In this document: in pieces, positions 10,357-22,084 of the stretch | Layout: every line of letters starts with the position of its first letter | Position numbering within the stretch: position 1 is the stretch's first letter | DNA from: Ampelomyces quisqualis | Lineage: Eukaryota; Ascomycota; Dothideomycetes; Pleosporales; Phaeosphaeriaceae | NCBI GenBank assembly: GCA_018398575.1 | Contig: JAGTXZ010000018.1 | Span: 186,001-250,000 of the forward strand | Direction of reading: 5' to 3' | DNA length: 64,000 nucleotides | The notes under the pieces: generated by a model | Seen by the model: the letters and a program-made list of their open reading frames with translations, nothing else | What the model was told of the DNA's origin: nothing | Database searches by the model: none | Made by a program: the position numbers and the translations under genes

Positions 10357-11070
10357 CTAAAATCGCGAATATGGCAGCCTTGAGCGTGGTTAGCATATAC
10401 CGAGTTTGTCGGGAGCAATCTCGCGTACCACTTTCCTCGCAGCGTAATCTTCGCCCACTCGCCCTTGTCATCCGTCTCCTTCTCGATCTTGGTGCTGAAG
10501 CTAATGGCACTCATGATGCCGTCGCCAAACTTCTCGTTCAAGACCGCCTTATACGCATATCCGTAGTTCTGCACAATTTCATAGAGGCGGTACACGAGAG
10601 GATCCTTGGGTGGCATCTCGAGGGACCTTCCTCGGTCAGGGAAGCCGGACAGCTGCGACTCGAGAGTCTCTACGGGAATGTCGAGGACTTTGGAGAGCTT
10701 CTGGATGTCTTGTGACGATGCCATGGCTTGGCCGTAGAAGAGGGCGGCGATTGCTACTTCATCACGTCCTACCTCGTTTGCAATTGCTTCGAAGCTCAGA
10801 TTCTTCTTCTTCTTGGCTTCGAAGAGGGTCGGCGAGGATGGGGGAAGACGGGGGATAAGGTCCTCCTGGTAGTTGATTAGCACGATCCGGCCCCCTAAAC
10901 CCCAACGCTGTTCGCACCTGAAGAGTGGCAATCGGATGTTGTGACATGCTGAGAGCGCTCGAAGAGAGGCCGCGAGCTGCAAGACGAGGTTGTGCTATAG
11001 GAGATGCAATGGGCAGAAGAGCACGAGAAGCCAGGCGTGTGGAGAGGGCAGCACGAGGAACACAAGCCAT
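10357..11070 (-). CDS. cyn1: Cyanate hydratase (cyanase) with N-terminal leader
   Basis: Converts cyanate and bicarbonate to ammonia and CO2. CDS is complement(join(10357..10378,10429..10865,10918..11070)), 203 aa. The catalytic Arg and Glu sit in YRLYEI and the Ser in GIMSAIS. Intron 2 (50 nt, donor GTACGC, acceptor CAAG) is well supported: splicing restores the invariant cyanase C-terminus (GKWLPYSRF then stop). Intron 1 (52 nt, GCTAAT branch) joins IATLQ to EDLIPRLPP. Cyanases are usually about 160 aa. Here exon 1 adds about 41 residues that are Arg/Ala/Ser/Leu-rich and without Asp or Glu, followed by ARGLSSSA, which looks like a mitochondrial presequence. Met42 (10945..10947) would give the usual 162-aa cytosolic form. 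Divergent from the phospholipase D gene. Confidence 0.93.
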
Positions 11071-11419
11071 GATTACTACAAGTATACGCGTGAATATATA
11101 GGCAGAAGTTGCGTACAGCCATGTGTTATACAAAGCATAGATAAGGGGAGGGGCTCCATGCTGCCGACGAATTGCCCGTGCAGCTGGAGCAGATGATACG
11201 TCATCCATCTCGGCACTTCTCCAAGAAGCCTGTGATACGATTACGAGCTGTAAAAATGCGGTGGCGGCATGTGGCCCCACGTACTCGGTGGGTAGGTAGT
11301 ACTTCGTAGGTACCAGTACGATGACGCGGGGTATCTTCACATGACTTCCAGCTCCGCAAACACAACCTCGACCCGGCCTGCCAGCCCGACACTCTGTGTG
11401 AAGCTGTGCAATCGTCGCA
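11071..11419. promoter_or_regulatory. Divergent promoter region, cyanase and phospholipase D
   Basis: 349 bp between two divergent start codons. It must contain both promoters; no specific site is claimed. The minus strand is open upstream of the cyanase ATG, with an in-frame ATG further out, but without cyanase similarity there. Confidence 0.5.
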
Positions 11420-14400
11420 ATGGCGCACAACCGTCGCGACGACGACTTGGCGTATGGAGACTACCATGGCGAAGAGGGCGCTGAACGAGACCGAGGCCTG
11501 ATTGGTGACATGGGTAGACGCTTGTTTGGCGGCAGCAAAGAGGTGCGTCCACCATCTACAAAACGCCGTCCTGTCACTGTACACCCTGCACACATTGAAT
11601 TCAGACACGCTGGTTAGACGCAGGTTCAAACCAGCTCTAGCGCTGTGCGGCCTTTTGATTCTTTTCTGCCACCGCCATCTGTTTCCTCGCTCTCCCCCTC
11701 AGCCGCTCGAGATAGCTCCCCTCCCGCCTTCGAATCCGTGCACATCTTTGAGCCCATATAACTCTGACCTTCATTCCCGCAGACTCCCCAGCAAGGAGCC
11801 TTCTCTTCTCAAGGCAGCATGTCGTTCTTCAACAAACTCCACGAGCCCTTCCATGGCTTCGTCTCCGATTTGAAGGACTCTCTGTCGGGCAAAGATGAGC
11901 CCAACAAACCACCCCAGGGCGCTCAGACACAACAAGAAGGACCGTCGCAGCCACAGCCTGGGCAGGAGTTCCACAACCAGCACCGTTTCATGAGTTTTGC
12001 CCCCGAAAGACATGGCAACGAGACCAAGTGGTACGTCGATGGATGTTCCTATTTTTGGGCAGTCAGCGTCGCTTTGGAGCAAGCCAGAGAGTCCATATGG
12101 ATCCTGGATTGGTGGCTGTCACCCGAGCTGTATCTGAGACGACCACCTGCAAAGAACCAGCAGTACAGATTAGACCGTATGCTCCACGCTGCAGCAGAGC
12201 GCGGCGTCCAGGTCAACATCATCGTGTACAAGGAGGTCACCCAAGCTTTGACTCGTAAGTTGCTCAATCCAACTTTACCCGACTATCTTCATTCTCTTCT
12301 ACCGCACACTACGGACAAGGTCACAAAGGCCATCACACGAGTGGGGTTGGATGTCATTTTCAAATCGCTGGAAGAGTGGGAAAAGACAGATCCGCTAATA
12401 GCACCACCTATTTCAGTCTCCTCGGCCCACACCAAGCATGAACTGGAAGGCCTTCACCCCAATATCGGCGTATTTCGACATCCCGATCACTTGCCAGACG
12501 CGGCAGTCCTCCAGTCTTCGTTCTTCGCCTCGATCAAAAATATGTCCTTCAGCCCCGCGAAGCTTGCCCAGATGCCCGGAGATGGCCTCAAAGCCATATA
12601 TGGTGCGCATGACGGAACAGTATTATACTGGGCGCATCATGAAAAGTTGTGTCTTATTGACGGTCAAGTCGCCTTTATGGGTGGACTGGACATGTGCTAT
12701 GGCCGCTGGGACACGAATCAGCATGCGATAGCGGATGCGCACCCTGGTAACATGGATCGAATCGTATTTCCAGGTCAGGATTTCAACAACGCGCGCATGA
12801 TGGGTGAGATTTCTCCTTCCTAATTACCCCGGGTTGCGAGTAGCGATTGCAGAATTGGTGCTAATATGCTTGTAGACTTCCAGAACGTGGATCACTGGGA
12901 GGACAACAAGCTGGACAGGACGCAAAGCTCGCGCATGGGTTGGACTGACGTTGCGTTATGCTTGGCAGGCCCTGTTGTGCAAGATCTTCGCACTCACTTT
13001 GCGCAGAGGTGGAACTTCATCTACGACGAGAAATACAGCAAGAAAGCAACCCGTTACGCAAGACTGCCAGAGACGAGCAGCGGCGCGCAACAGGGTGGCG
13101 TCTCCCCTCAACAACAACGCGGATTCGAGGGTGAAGATGAGGGGCAACGCGGGTTTGGAGGCGATGGCGAAAGTGGCGAGCGAGGACTGTTCGGCCGCGG
13201 AGGTGGTTTGCGACAGAGGCTCTATAACAAGGTCAATGAAGGCTACCATCAAATGGAGCATCAGTATGGTCACGGACAAGGCGACCAGGAGTCACACGTC
13301 GAGCACAGTGCGCAACGCGGCGATGCAGCTTGTCAGATCACTCGAAGTTCCGCAAAGTGGAGCCACAACATCACTACTGAGGTAAGTACCTCCCAAAGCG
13401 CATATGAGCACATTGTACATAAGCTGGGCAACGACATGCTTACCTTGAACTTCCGCTGACTGACCTAGCACTCCATCCAAAATGCATACTGCGAGATCAT
13501 CAAGAACAGCCAACACTTCATCTACGTCGAGAATCAGTTTTTCATCACTGCCACTGGAGACCAGCAGAAGCCTATCAAGAACCAGATTGGCGCAGCTATG
13601 GTGGAGCGTATTGTCCGCGCTGCTCGCAACGGAGAAAAGTATAAGATGATCATCATGATTCCATCCGTGCCAGCGTTTGCAGGAGACCTCAAGAGCGACG
13701 ATGCCTTGGGCACGCGGGCCATCATGGAATTCCAGTACGATTCAATCAATCGTGGCGGCCACTCAATCTACGAGGAGATCGCGAGAGCCGGCTTCAATCC
13801 GATGGATTACATCCGCTTCTACAACTTGCGTAGCTACGATCGAATCAACAGTAGCCACGTCATGAAAGAAGCAGAACAAAACAGTGGGGTATCGTACCAG
13901 AAAGCCAGTGAGGGGTTTGACGCAGCGCACGACGCTTCTCGAGACTACCAAGCATACCGACCACCCCCCACGGCGGAATATGGGGTATATGAGATGGATG
14001 GCTCGAGTCAACCACCTCAGAACCAAAGGTCAGATTACGGACGCCCTCAGGAGGGTAATCGCGATGACTACGAACGCTACCAACAGGAAGCGGCCAAGAT
14101 TGGCGACCGACAAGGTCTCGGCGGTGGCCGGTGGGACTCGGTTAGCGAGTGTTACATGCTCAACGGCGAGGATATTCGCAATGTGCCTTGGGAGGGTGGC
14201 AACGTGAGCGAAATGGATGCCTTTGTGTCCGAGGAGCTGTACATCCACAGCAAACTCCTCATCGCCGACGACCAGATTGTTATTTGCGGCTCCGCCAATC
14301 TCAACGACCGCTCGCAACTCGGTGACCACGACTCAGAAATTGCCATTGTCATCCAAGATCCAGAGCCTGTCGATTCCTACATGGGTGGGCGTCCCTATCG

Positions 14401-14929
14401 CGCATCGAAATTCGCCGCCTCTTTACGAAGGGAGATTTTCCGCAAGCATCTTGGGCTGACCAAGCCTCAGGATATTGAGCGCCCAGATCAAAACTACCAG
14501 CCAGTGGGCATCCCAAACATGTACGATTGGGGATCCAATGAAGACAGACAGGTGGTAGATCCACTCTCTGACGACTTCCAAAACTTGTGGAACTGGCGCG
14601 CGAGGACGAACACCGAGGCCTTCGCAAAGGTATTCCACCCCGTCCCCGACGACAAAGTTAAGAACTGGAGAGAGTATGATGAGTACTACTCGCGCTTCTT
14701 TGCCCAGGACGCGAAGGACAAGAACAACGTCAAGCCCAGCTTGTACAAGTGGGGCCACGTTGTTGCGGAGAACTTTAGCCAGGGCGACCAGGGCATTCGG
14801 GAAATGAAGGAGGTGCTGAGCACTATCAAGGGCACGCTTGTGGAGATGCCGTTGCTTTTCTTGAAGGAGGAAGACATTGCGAAGGAGGGTGTGGGACTGA
14901 ATGCTTTGACGGAGGAGCTGTACACGTGA
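11420..14929 (+). CDS. Phospholipase D, two HKD motifs
   Basis: Hydrolyses phosphatidylcholine-type lipids to phosphatidic acid. CDS is join(11420..11542,11783..12254,12417..12803,12876..13381,13469..14929), 982 aa. Both catalytic HxKxxxxD motifs are present: HEKLCLID near residue 273 and HSKLLIADD near 756, each with a GGLD or GSANLNDRS companion. No PX or PH domain is visible, so it is a short fungal PLD, not a Spo14-like form. The 162-nt third-exon boundary intron (12255..12416) is in-frame, but splicing restores ALTLSSAHTKH. Intron 1 (240 nt) is the least certain: exon 1 (41 aa, ending RRLFGGSKE) joins a Gln/Ser linker before FNKLHE. A Gly/Arg/Gln-rich insert lies near 13080-13290. The start is the ATG at 11420, facing cyanase. 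Confidence 0.9.
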
Positions 14930-15176
14930 GCAGGCGGCTCGCTAGTCAACTACTCATACATGGTATGATGGTACATGATTCCGGCCCTCACGTGACACGT
15001 GTGTACAAAGACATTTTGTTCAGCGTAGAGTAGTACGAGGTCAGGGAGTTTGCGAGGGCGCACGTCACATGTTCTGACTACCTAGCGCTATGGCCGTTGA
15101 GCTGCATTCGGCCATTTGTTGCACGTAGCCGCTTCTCTCGCGCAACGACTCCAGCGACTCTGGTGGGCGTGAAGCA

Positions 15177-16327
15177 ATGCCTCGCCTGACGGTGCGCAGC
15201 GTCGTCGTCGTCTTCAACCTCGTACTGCTTGCGACGCTCGTGGTCCACTTGAAACACGTGCTATGGGACAAGCACGGTCTGGCTGACTTCGGCGCACCGC
15301 ATCTGCCCGATGAGCTACTCGATGACTCGTCAGCAGCCATATCCTCGCACGACAGCGACAGCGACAGCGACAGCAGGACGCAACACGCCACTGCGGGGTC
15401 CAAAACGCGACGTACCGCCGTGGTCGTGGCAAGCCAGGCTACGGAAAATGCCACATGGCTGAACGAGTACTTCCCGCACTGGGAGATGAACATTTACCGC
15501 GTCGACGATCCGGGCGCGCCACTCACCGTGCCCAAGAACAAAGGGCGGGAAAGTATGGTGTATCTCACGTAGGTCACGTGTCCTCTGCCTCCCATGGCCC
15601 GCTCACAGTCCTCTAGCTACATCATCGACCATTACGATCAACTCGCCGACAACGTCCTCTTCATACACCCCAACCGCTACCAATGGCACAACGACGACCC
15701 CGACTATGATGGCCTACCCATGCTTCGACGTTTCCAACTGTCCTATCTCGAAAAAGAGGGATACGTCAACATGAGATGTGCGTGGCTGTTGGGGTGCCCC
15801 AACGAGATCAAGCCGCTTGAAGAAGAAGGCGAGCACAGAGAAGCCGTGCATGCAGGAGGCGACTACAAACAGGCGTTCCAGCACCTATTTCCCGGCGAGA
15901 AGGTACCTCAAAACGTGGGCGTGTCGTGCTGTGCGCAGTTCGCTGCTACCAAAGAGAAAATCCGAGAGAGGAAGAAGAGCGAGTATGAGCGGTACAGGCA
16001 ATGGATCATGGACACAGCCCTGGGCGACAGCATCAGCGGACGCGTGTTGGAATACTCCTGGCACAGTATGTCAAACCCTCCACCCCGCTTTCATTCCCCT
16101 TGGCAATGTGCTGACTCTACCTAGTGATTTTTGGGAAACCCCCAGTTCACTGCCCCTCCACAAAGGAGTGTTACTGTAAGACATTTGGTCTCTGTAACCT
16201 CACCTGCCCCGACGATCATGGTTGTGAAGGCAGGTACATTCTACCACCTTTCTCGACTTTGCCAGAAGGCTGGCCGTACATCGGTTGGCACAAAGAAGAG
16301 AGAATGCGAGCTGGACCCGAGCAGTGA
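15177..16327 (+). CDS. DUF3431 family type II membrane protein
   Basis: Fungal family of unknown function, probably Golgi or secretory. CDS is join(15177..15568,15617..16065,16125..16327), 347 aa. One N-terminal membrane helix (residues 6-25, VRSVVVVFNLV) follows a short basic start, giving a type II topology. An Asp/Ser repeat spacer (SDSDSD) follows, then the conserved domain with IDHYDQLAD, FIHPNRYQWHND, LRRFQL and EYSWHMIFGKP. Intron 1 (48 nt, GTAGGT) and intron 2 (59 nt, GTATGT) both restore domain motifs on splicing. The Cys-rich end (CPSTKECYCKTFG) fits a lumenal, disulphide-bonded domain. Confidence 0.88.
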
Positions 16328-17395
16328 ACAGCCCCCACTCGACTCGACCGAGTCCCATCTTTCGACGGCTACGCCCCTGCTCGTGTCCCTCGAGAATGCC
16401 GATCCGCGTCGATCGCTCAGCACAATCGTACGGCCGATGCATGCTACAGTCTGGATGCATTACAATCAGGCTAGAGATTTGCTCTTTTGGCTGCGTCCAT
16501 GGCTGATGTCCCGCTTCCCCCAGCCAATCAATGGCCAGCTCGGTGCCTGCACGTAGCCTTGGCCTAGCTTGATAGTAAGATGGGTGGAGAAGCAAAGGGT
16601 AATATCTGCAATTTGCCGTAATGCACTTCGCTCTGGCAAGGCAAATGCATCGAGCTGAACGGTCTGCTTCCACGAACAAGGCTGAGAAATGCGCTAGACG
16701 CGGTCCAGAAAGCCTAGCATTGGCAGACTAGTATTTGCCCTTGAGTACCATCAAGGCCTGACCGTTGGGTTCACAAAACAAGTACACGCTTCCCACCATC
16801 TATGGTCACGTTCCGAGTGTTGTTGCCCCGTACCTTGTCTCGGGCGGGGTGGGGGTATATCAGCTTGCATACATTTGTTCCCACAGCTGATTGGACCAAA
16901 ACCTTGTAATTTCTGAGCCACCCAGGTACAGAGCCGCATCGCCTTGGCATTTTACAGGGGTTTCCAGCTGGTCCACATCCCTAGTGTCACACAAGAAGCA
17001 TCACCTGGCTTTCCTCAGGCTCCGTTCCAAGTTCAACGGTGATACTCTGTCAACCGAGATGGCGTCAGCTATGTGGTCTGATTGGCCATGGCAGAGCCTC
17101 ATTGCCCAAAGCAGTAAACACCCACATGAGTCGTAATTCCTCGCACTTTGAGGGAACACTCGTGCTCATCTGTCATGCCTGGCAAGTATTCGCGTCATCA
17201 TAATTGACCAAACTTATGCTCAGCTGGTCAGTCATTGTCTTTCTTTCTTCTTTTGAGCCGCATCAAGCGGTCACGTACAAGTTGGGTCCAATTCAACCTC
17301 TAAACCTCACCGCCTTGCCTCACAGACCGATCACCTAGTTCCCAAGTTGAATTATTTGCTTCGTACACTCTCGTGTCAAAACTTGGAGCAAATGC
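16328..17395. other. Intergenic, no gene recognised
   Basis: 1.07 kb between the DUF3431 gene and the F-box gene. Short open frames here show no family similarity. It includes the F-box promoter. Confidence 0.5.
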
Positions 17396-19292
17396 ATGAT
17401 GTGTTCTCTTGAGGGACTGCCATTCGATGTCTTATTCTATATTGCTTCGAGCCTTCAACTAGAGGACGTTGTTCATCTTGGCCGGACATGCCCTCTACTA
17501 AAAGCATTTTTAGAAGAAAAAACTCTCCAACGGAGCGTTATCGAGGTATGATGAAGTTGTATCATGGTCGTGATAGCTACTGACAACCTCATAGAGACGC
17601 CCTCACGCCAGAGAAGCTCAACTCGCTCGCGCAGGGAAGATCACTTACAAAGAGGCACTACATGCAATTTACGACAGGAATCATGCACTTTCCACTGCAC
17701 ACCCTTTCTCGGCGCGCATCCTTGGCCAAGGAAACACTTTCCTATACCGCCAGGGAGTGATTTGTCTCTTAGCAGGTGACATGGTTCAGGTTACAGATGT
17801 ACATGCCAAATCGGGCGCAGTGCGGTTGGAGCTTACCAGCATCGTCCGACCTATACTGGAGTCAGCTTTCGCCATCTTCGGCAATATCAAATGTTCTTTG
17901 TTGCATTACAGCAACAAGATTCTCGCCATTCATGTCGAATCAGAGGCTCGTCCCAACATAGGCCATATCTTTGCTATATCTACAGAGAAAAGAAGGGTAC
18001 ATTGCAGCAGAGTAGTCACGGCCTTTGAAATTGCTGCTAGCCCTAAACTATTTGTACGACATACCTCAAGGTATCTTTATTATGGCACGCATAGCGGTAT
18101 CGGCGATGATGGACATCACAAGTGGGAAGTCTCTGGCGTCTCGCTTGACTTACAGTACCCTTTACCAAAAGTTGAACGGCCTCTGTTGTTCCAAAATTTC
18201 CACGGAACGGATATAGGATCGACTATTGCGTTTGAGATACATGACGACCAGTTCTATGCAGTTTCAAACCAAGGGACTTTTGAAGTCGAAGAGTTAGACT
18301 GGACATCATTCTACCATTGTGTTCGATTCCCGTTGAACAACCCAGTTACGGCAGCAATGCAGAAGAATGAGCGTGTCTACCGCCGCCAGCATGCTCAGGG
18401 ACCTATCCACGACTCATGGACCGACCTCACTCTTCAAGCCAGTGAGCAGACAAATGAAGTCTTGATCCTCGAGTCGCGGAGAGAATGGGCAAAGGCATCA
18501 TCGAGACAATCACGTACTTTCTACAGCTCAAAGTTTCACGTCAACCCCGTCCGCTCATCCCGAGACTCGTCACTCGCTTTCGACAAGGAAGAGGTCATTT
18601 CCCTCCCAGAAAATGACATGTACACCCACATCCTCGACTCATCTAACAAGCCAAATTACATGGCAGCCCCACTGCAGTATAGCTGGAGTCGCCACCCCGA
18701 ATTCTCCACCGCCGACGGCCCCTCCCCCCGCTCCTTCATCCTCGCCAAGACCAAATTCCGCGCATACAACTACTCCGCCACATCTTTCCTCGACCTCGTC
18801 CAAGACACCCAGTGCTGCAACGATCCCTCCCAACCGCCCTGTCTACGCCTCCGCATCGGCTCGCGACGGCCCACATCCCTCCACTCCCCCACCCCACAAC
18901 CCCTCAACCACGTCTCGTACACACACCCGCCGATCAAAATGTGGCCGCCTCCCGCGTCCACGTGCCCGTGTGCGAAGCGCCTGCACGACATTCTCTATCC
19001 GCGGCTGCCGCTTGGTGCCGACTGCGCGAGGAGCGTGACGGGTGTGTTGGACGATAGCACGTTGGTGTACATGGTGAAGTCGGGGAGGGGTCATGGGGCC
19101 AGCGATGATGGGCGGGTAGGAAGCGTTGTGGTGATTGATTTCTCGAGACGAGGGGATCAACGGCGTTGTACAATGACCAACGACGGCGATGGCGGTCGGG
19201 ACGCGGCATGTCATGGGGGGGAGTTTGACGAGTTGTGTTGGACGTGGAGGGCTGGGCTGTATCGTGATTGCCAGGAGGGGACGTGTCGGTAG
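17396..19292 (+). CDS. F-box domain protein, possible C-terminal frame break
   Basis: Likely substrate receptor of an SCF ubiquitin ligase. CDS is join(17396..17545,17595..19292), 615 aa as read. The first 50 residues form an F-box (LEGLPFDVLFYIASSLQL, then EDVVHLGRTC). The 49-nt intron has donor GTATGA and acceptor CATAG. The rest is a fungal F-box C-terminal region with no repeats recognised. The frame stops at 19292 just after CQEGTCR. A +1 frame directly overlaps this end (about 19270-19425) and reads as well-formed protein (RRLVALEYGGWGRDIWP) to a stop at 19425. That suggests either a 1-nt indel in the GGGG run near 19275 or true loss of about 50 residues. Confidence 0.78.
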
Positions 19293-20695
19293 GCGGTTGG
19301 TTGCGTTGGAGTACGGTGGATGGGGGCGGGATATCTGGCCGGTGGTTTTACGTCCTCGGCCACGGCTCGATATGGGGGCAGATCATCTGATTCTCAATTT
19401 CGATGAGACGTGGGGCGATTGGTAGAACCGTCAGTCGTCTTTCATCGAGACGTCGCTGTGCAGGCGAGGGGGGCGGCGTTCTGCTACCGCTTTCTGGCAG
19501 CTAGAGCCTCAATTCAGGCACGAACGCTGGGCTCATTGTCTGCCTTGTATGCATTACATGTTTTGGCGTTGGACGCATGAAATGAATTCTGTGTTGGCAC
19601 AGCCCCCGCACGAGGCTGGGACATGATTGCTTTTGTGACAAGGCTGAGAACTCTAGTGAAAACAGGGCGTTTATGGTGCATGTATCGATTGCAAGTGTGC
19701 TAAAACAGAGGTGCATGAGAGCCTGCATATGCATTCCATATTGTCTGCAAAATGACCAAGGATATATTTTTCGCCCCATGTTCGTTGCTCGGCACGATAA
19801 ATAGTCGGTTGGAGGAGACGGACAAGGACGCACAACGATCACGGGAGCACACCGAGTATGCTAGATAATTTCAGCCTCGTACGGCACTGGACTACTGCCA
19901 CAATGCAATATATGCTACAGATTCTCGATAATCAGAACTTGAGCTTGACTAACCTTTGCCTTGGAGACGGACTTCTTGAGGAAGAAGGCCAACTCGTGAT
20001 TCGTTGGGAGTGAGCTGAGCTGAGCTGATACGTGATCTCTTCGCTGCTCTTGCGACTCTCATGCAATACCGGGAGCGAAGGCGAGATCCGACATCTGACG
20101 AGGTACACGCGCGATTTTTGTCGAGGAGTGCAGCGAACAGAAATAGTTTGTCCAAGTCTAGTGGTTTTCCATCGGCGTGCTCTTTGGTCTTGTGAGATGC
20201 CAGTGAGAAAAACCGTACACATCTGCCAAGTTTGTACACTGATTTGCGACAGATATTCGCGTTACATAGGTACCTGAAGAGCGCTAAAGTTCAGCCTCAT
20301 CGTATCACAATTGTCAGGAAGTCACGCTCAACACTTAGGTAGCTGCGGCGTAGTGATCATCTTGAAGAAGAATAGACTACGCTTCTTTCCAACAGCTGGG
20401 AGATTCCTTGAGGCCAAGATCGAACTTGTAATCTACAGTTTTGTCTACTGCGTTAACGTTAACACCATCGTGTAGAGCCCGATGCCTTCCCAATAATTAG
20501 CCCGTTGGAGCTAGGAAGCGATGGCGCAATCTTACACCCGATAACTACCCTTCCGCGCACAAAAATGTCAAGCCCACAAACAAAGCCTCTTCTTGTGTCT
20601 GGTGGACGTGACGACATTTTGGAACATCGGCGTTCCTCGGCCTCGCACAGCTTCTCTCCCAGTAATTGTCCCGGTGCCAAGACAGGCTGCTCGAA
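19293..20695. other. Intergenic, no gene recognised
   Basis: 1.4 kb. The first 130 bp may encode the shifted C-terminus of the F-box protein. The remainder holds only short frames without support and the promoter of the sulfoxide reductase. Confidence 0.5.
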
Positions 20696-21608
20696 ATGGT
20701 AAGCCATCGCATGCGTGCACAGGAAACTTGATGGGTTGACCAAGTGGACAATCTAGGTTCACGCCGATGCCTCCGCCTTCGCCCACGGCCTGAGCAAAAA
20801 AGACGTCTACGCACAAGTCCTCGAACAAGCCAGGCTTCTCTTCCAAGGGCAGAGGAATTGGGTACGTGTCTTCTCCCGCACCGTTTGTCGACCAAGCCCC
20901 CGAACCAAATCAATCGGTTACCGGTAGAATCTAATGGCTCGCATAACAGGTCTGGTCCGTCTCCATCCCCACCCCATGATTCAAAATGAACGACTGAGTC
21001 TTCAACTTGCACAACAGCAACTTTTCAAATTCTTCTGCCCTCCTCTGGCACGCATACCACTCCCTGCCCCGGCCCTCGTCAGCAGTAAATTGGGCGGGGT
21101 TTTACTTCACCGACCCGTTGCATCCGAAGAGATTGATTTTAGGGCCGTTTCAGGGACAAGTTACGACCACTTTCCTTCTCGCGCGCTATCTCCTCTTTGC
21201 CCTGAAGTCGCCCATCTCGCGTTATGGGATTTGCTCCTCCTCAACTGACGAAATTATCGTGGTCGCTGACGATGTGGTGGTAGGTAGCATGTCAGATCAT
21301 TGCTTTTGGTCGCGGGGTATGCGGGACAGCAGCAGCGTCGCAAACAACGCAGTTGGTTGAGGATGTGGACAAGTTTCCAGGACATATTGCGTGTGACGGG
21401 GCGAGTAAGAGTGAGATCGTTGTGCCGATTGTGCAAGGGGGTAAGGTAAGTCTTCAAAAACCTACCTTGACCAAGTTTGATGCTCATGGTTGTACAGACT
21501 GTGGCCATTATTGACATAGATTGTGCAGAGCTGAATGGCTTCACCTCAGAAGACCAAGAAGCACTGGAAGAATTAGCGGAGTTGCTTGCGCGGTCATGCG
21601 ATTTCTAG
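20696..21608 (+). CDS. Free methionine-(R)-sulfoxide reductase (GAF domain)
   Basis: GAF-fold enzyme reducing free Met-R-sulfoxide, homologous to yeast YKL069W; cytosolic antioxidant role. CDS is join(20696..20698,20757..20861,20950..20954,21018..21159,21284..21445,21498..21608), 175 aa versus 180 in yeast. Active-site cysteines are visible in VACQII, GVCGTAAA and HIACDGASKSE, and VNWAGFY is present. The first coding exon is only the ATG. Exon 3 is a 5-nt microexon (GTCTG) needed to link QRNW to CNFSNSS in frame; direct joining of exons 2 and 4 gives the wrong phase. Introns are 58, 88, 63, 124 and 52 nt. Donors GTCCGT and GTTACG are weak. The end is LLARSCDF. Confidence 0.85.
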
Positions 21609-22084
21609 CGCCAGGAGATCTCAGCAGTCTTGAGATACCAGTGCGAATATCACACATCACATTTGCATCTCATGAGGAGCCGGTAGTGGTTTTCAACTTT
21701 GATAAGACTAAGCGCCCTCATTTACTCATAGACGTCATCATCATCCGCAGTAGTGCAGATGGCAGCGAGACACATTCGAGGATGCAGAACAGAAAAGAGA
21801 CAAGTAAGCAGTGACGGGAAAGAGACGAAAGAAAGGAGAGAAGACATTCGCATCTTTGCGCCCCCAATAACACCAAAAGCAGCTTATGCTCATCACCCAT
21901 ATGGACCAAACGCCCGTCATGCAGACGGCAGATATATAGCGCCGAGGCCAATGACGTCGACAAGGAAGAGAGGTATGCGGATATCGAAGAAAGAGGAGAT
22001 GGCCTGTCAGATGCTTCCAAAGCGCCACGCATGCCAATGCACTGATGATGCAGACAGATCAGAAATCAGAACTCAAGTAATCGA
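21609..22084. other. Convergent intergenic, 3' ends of reductase and cdc14
   Basis: 476 bp between two stop codons. No gene seen. Confidence 0.6.

Noticed and set aside
19501..19842. 113-aa minus-strand frame
   Set aside because: No motif, and Cys/Met/His-rich composition typical of non-coding sequence.
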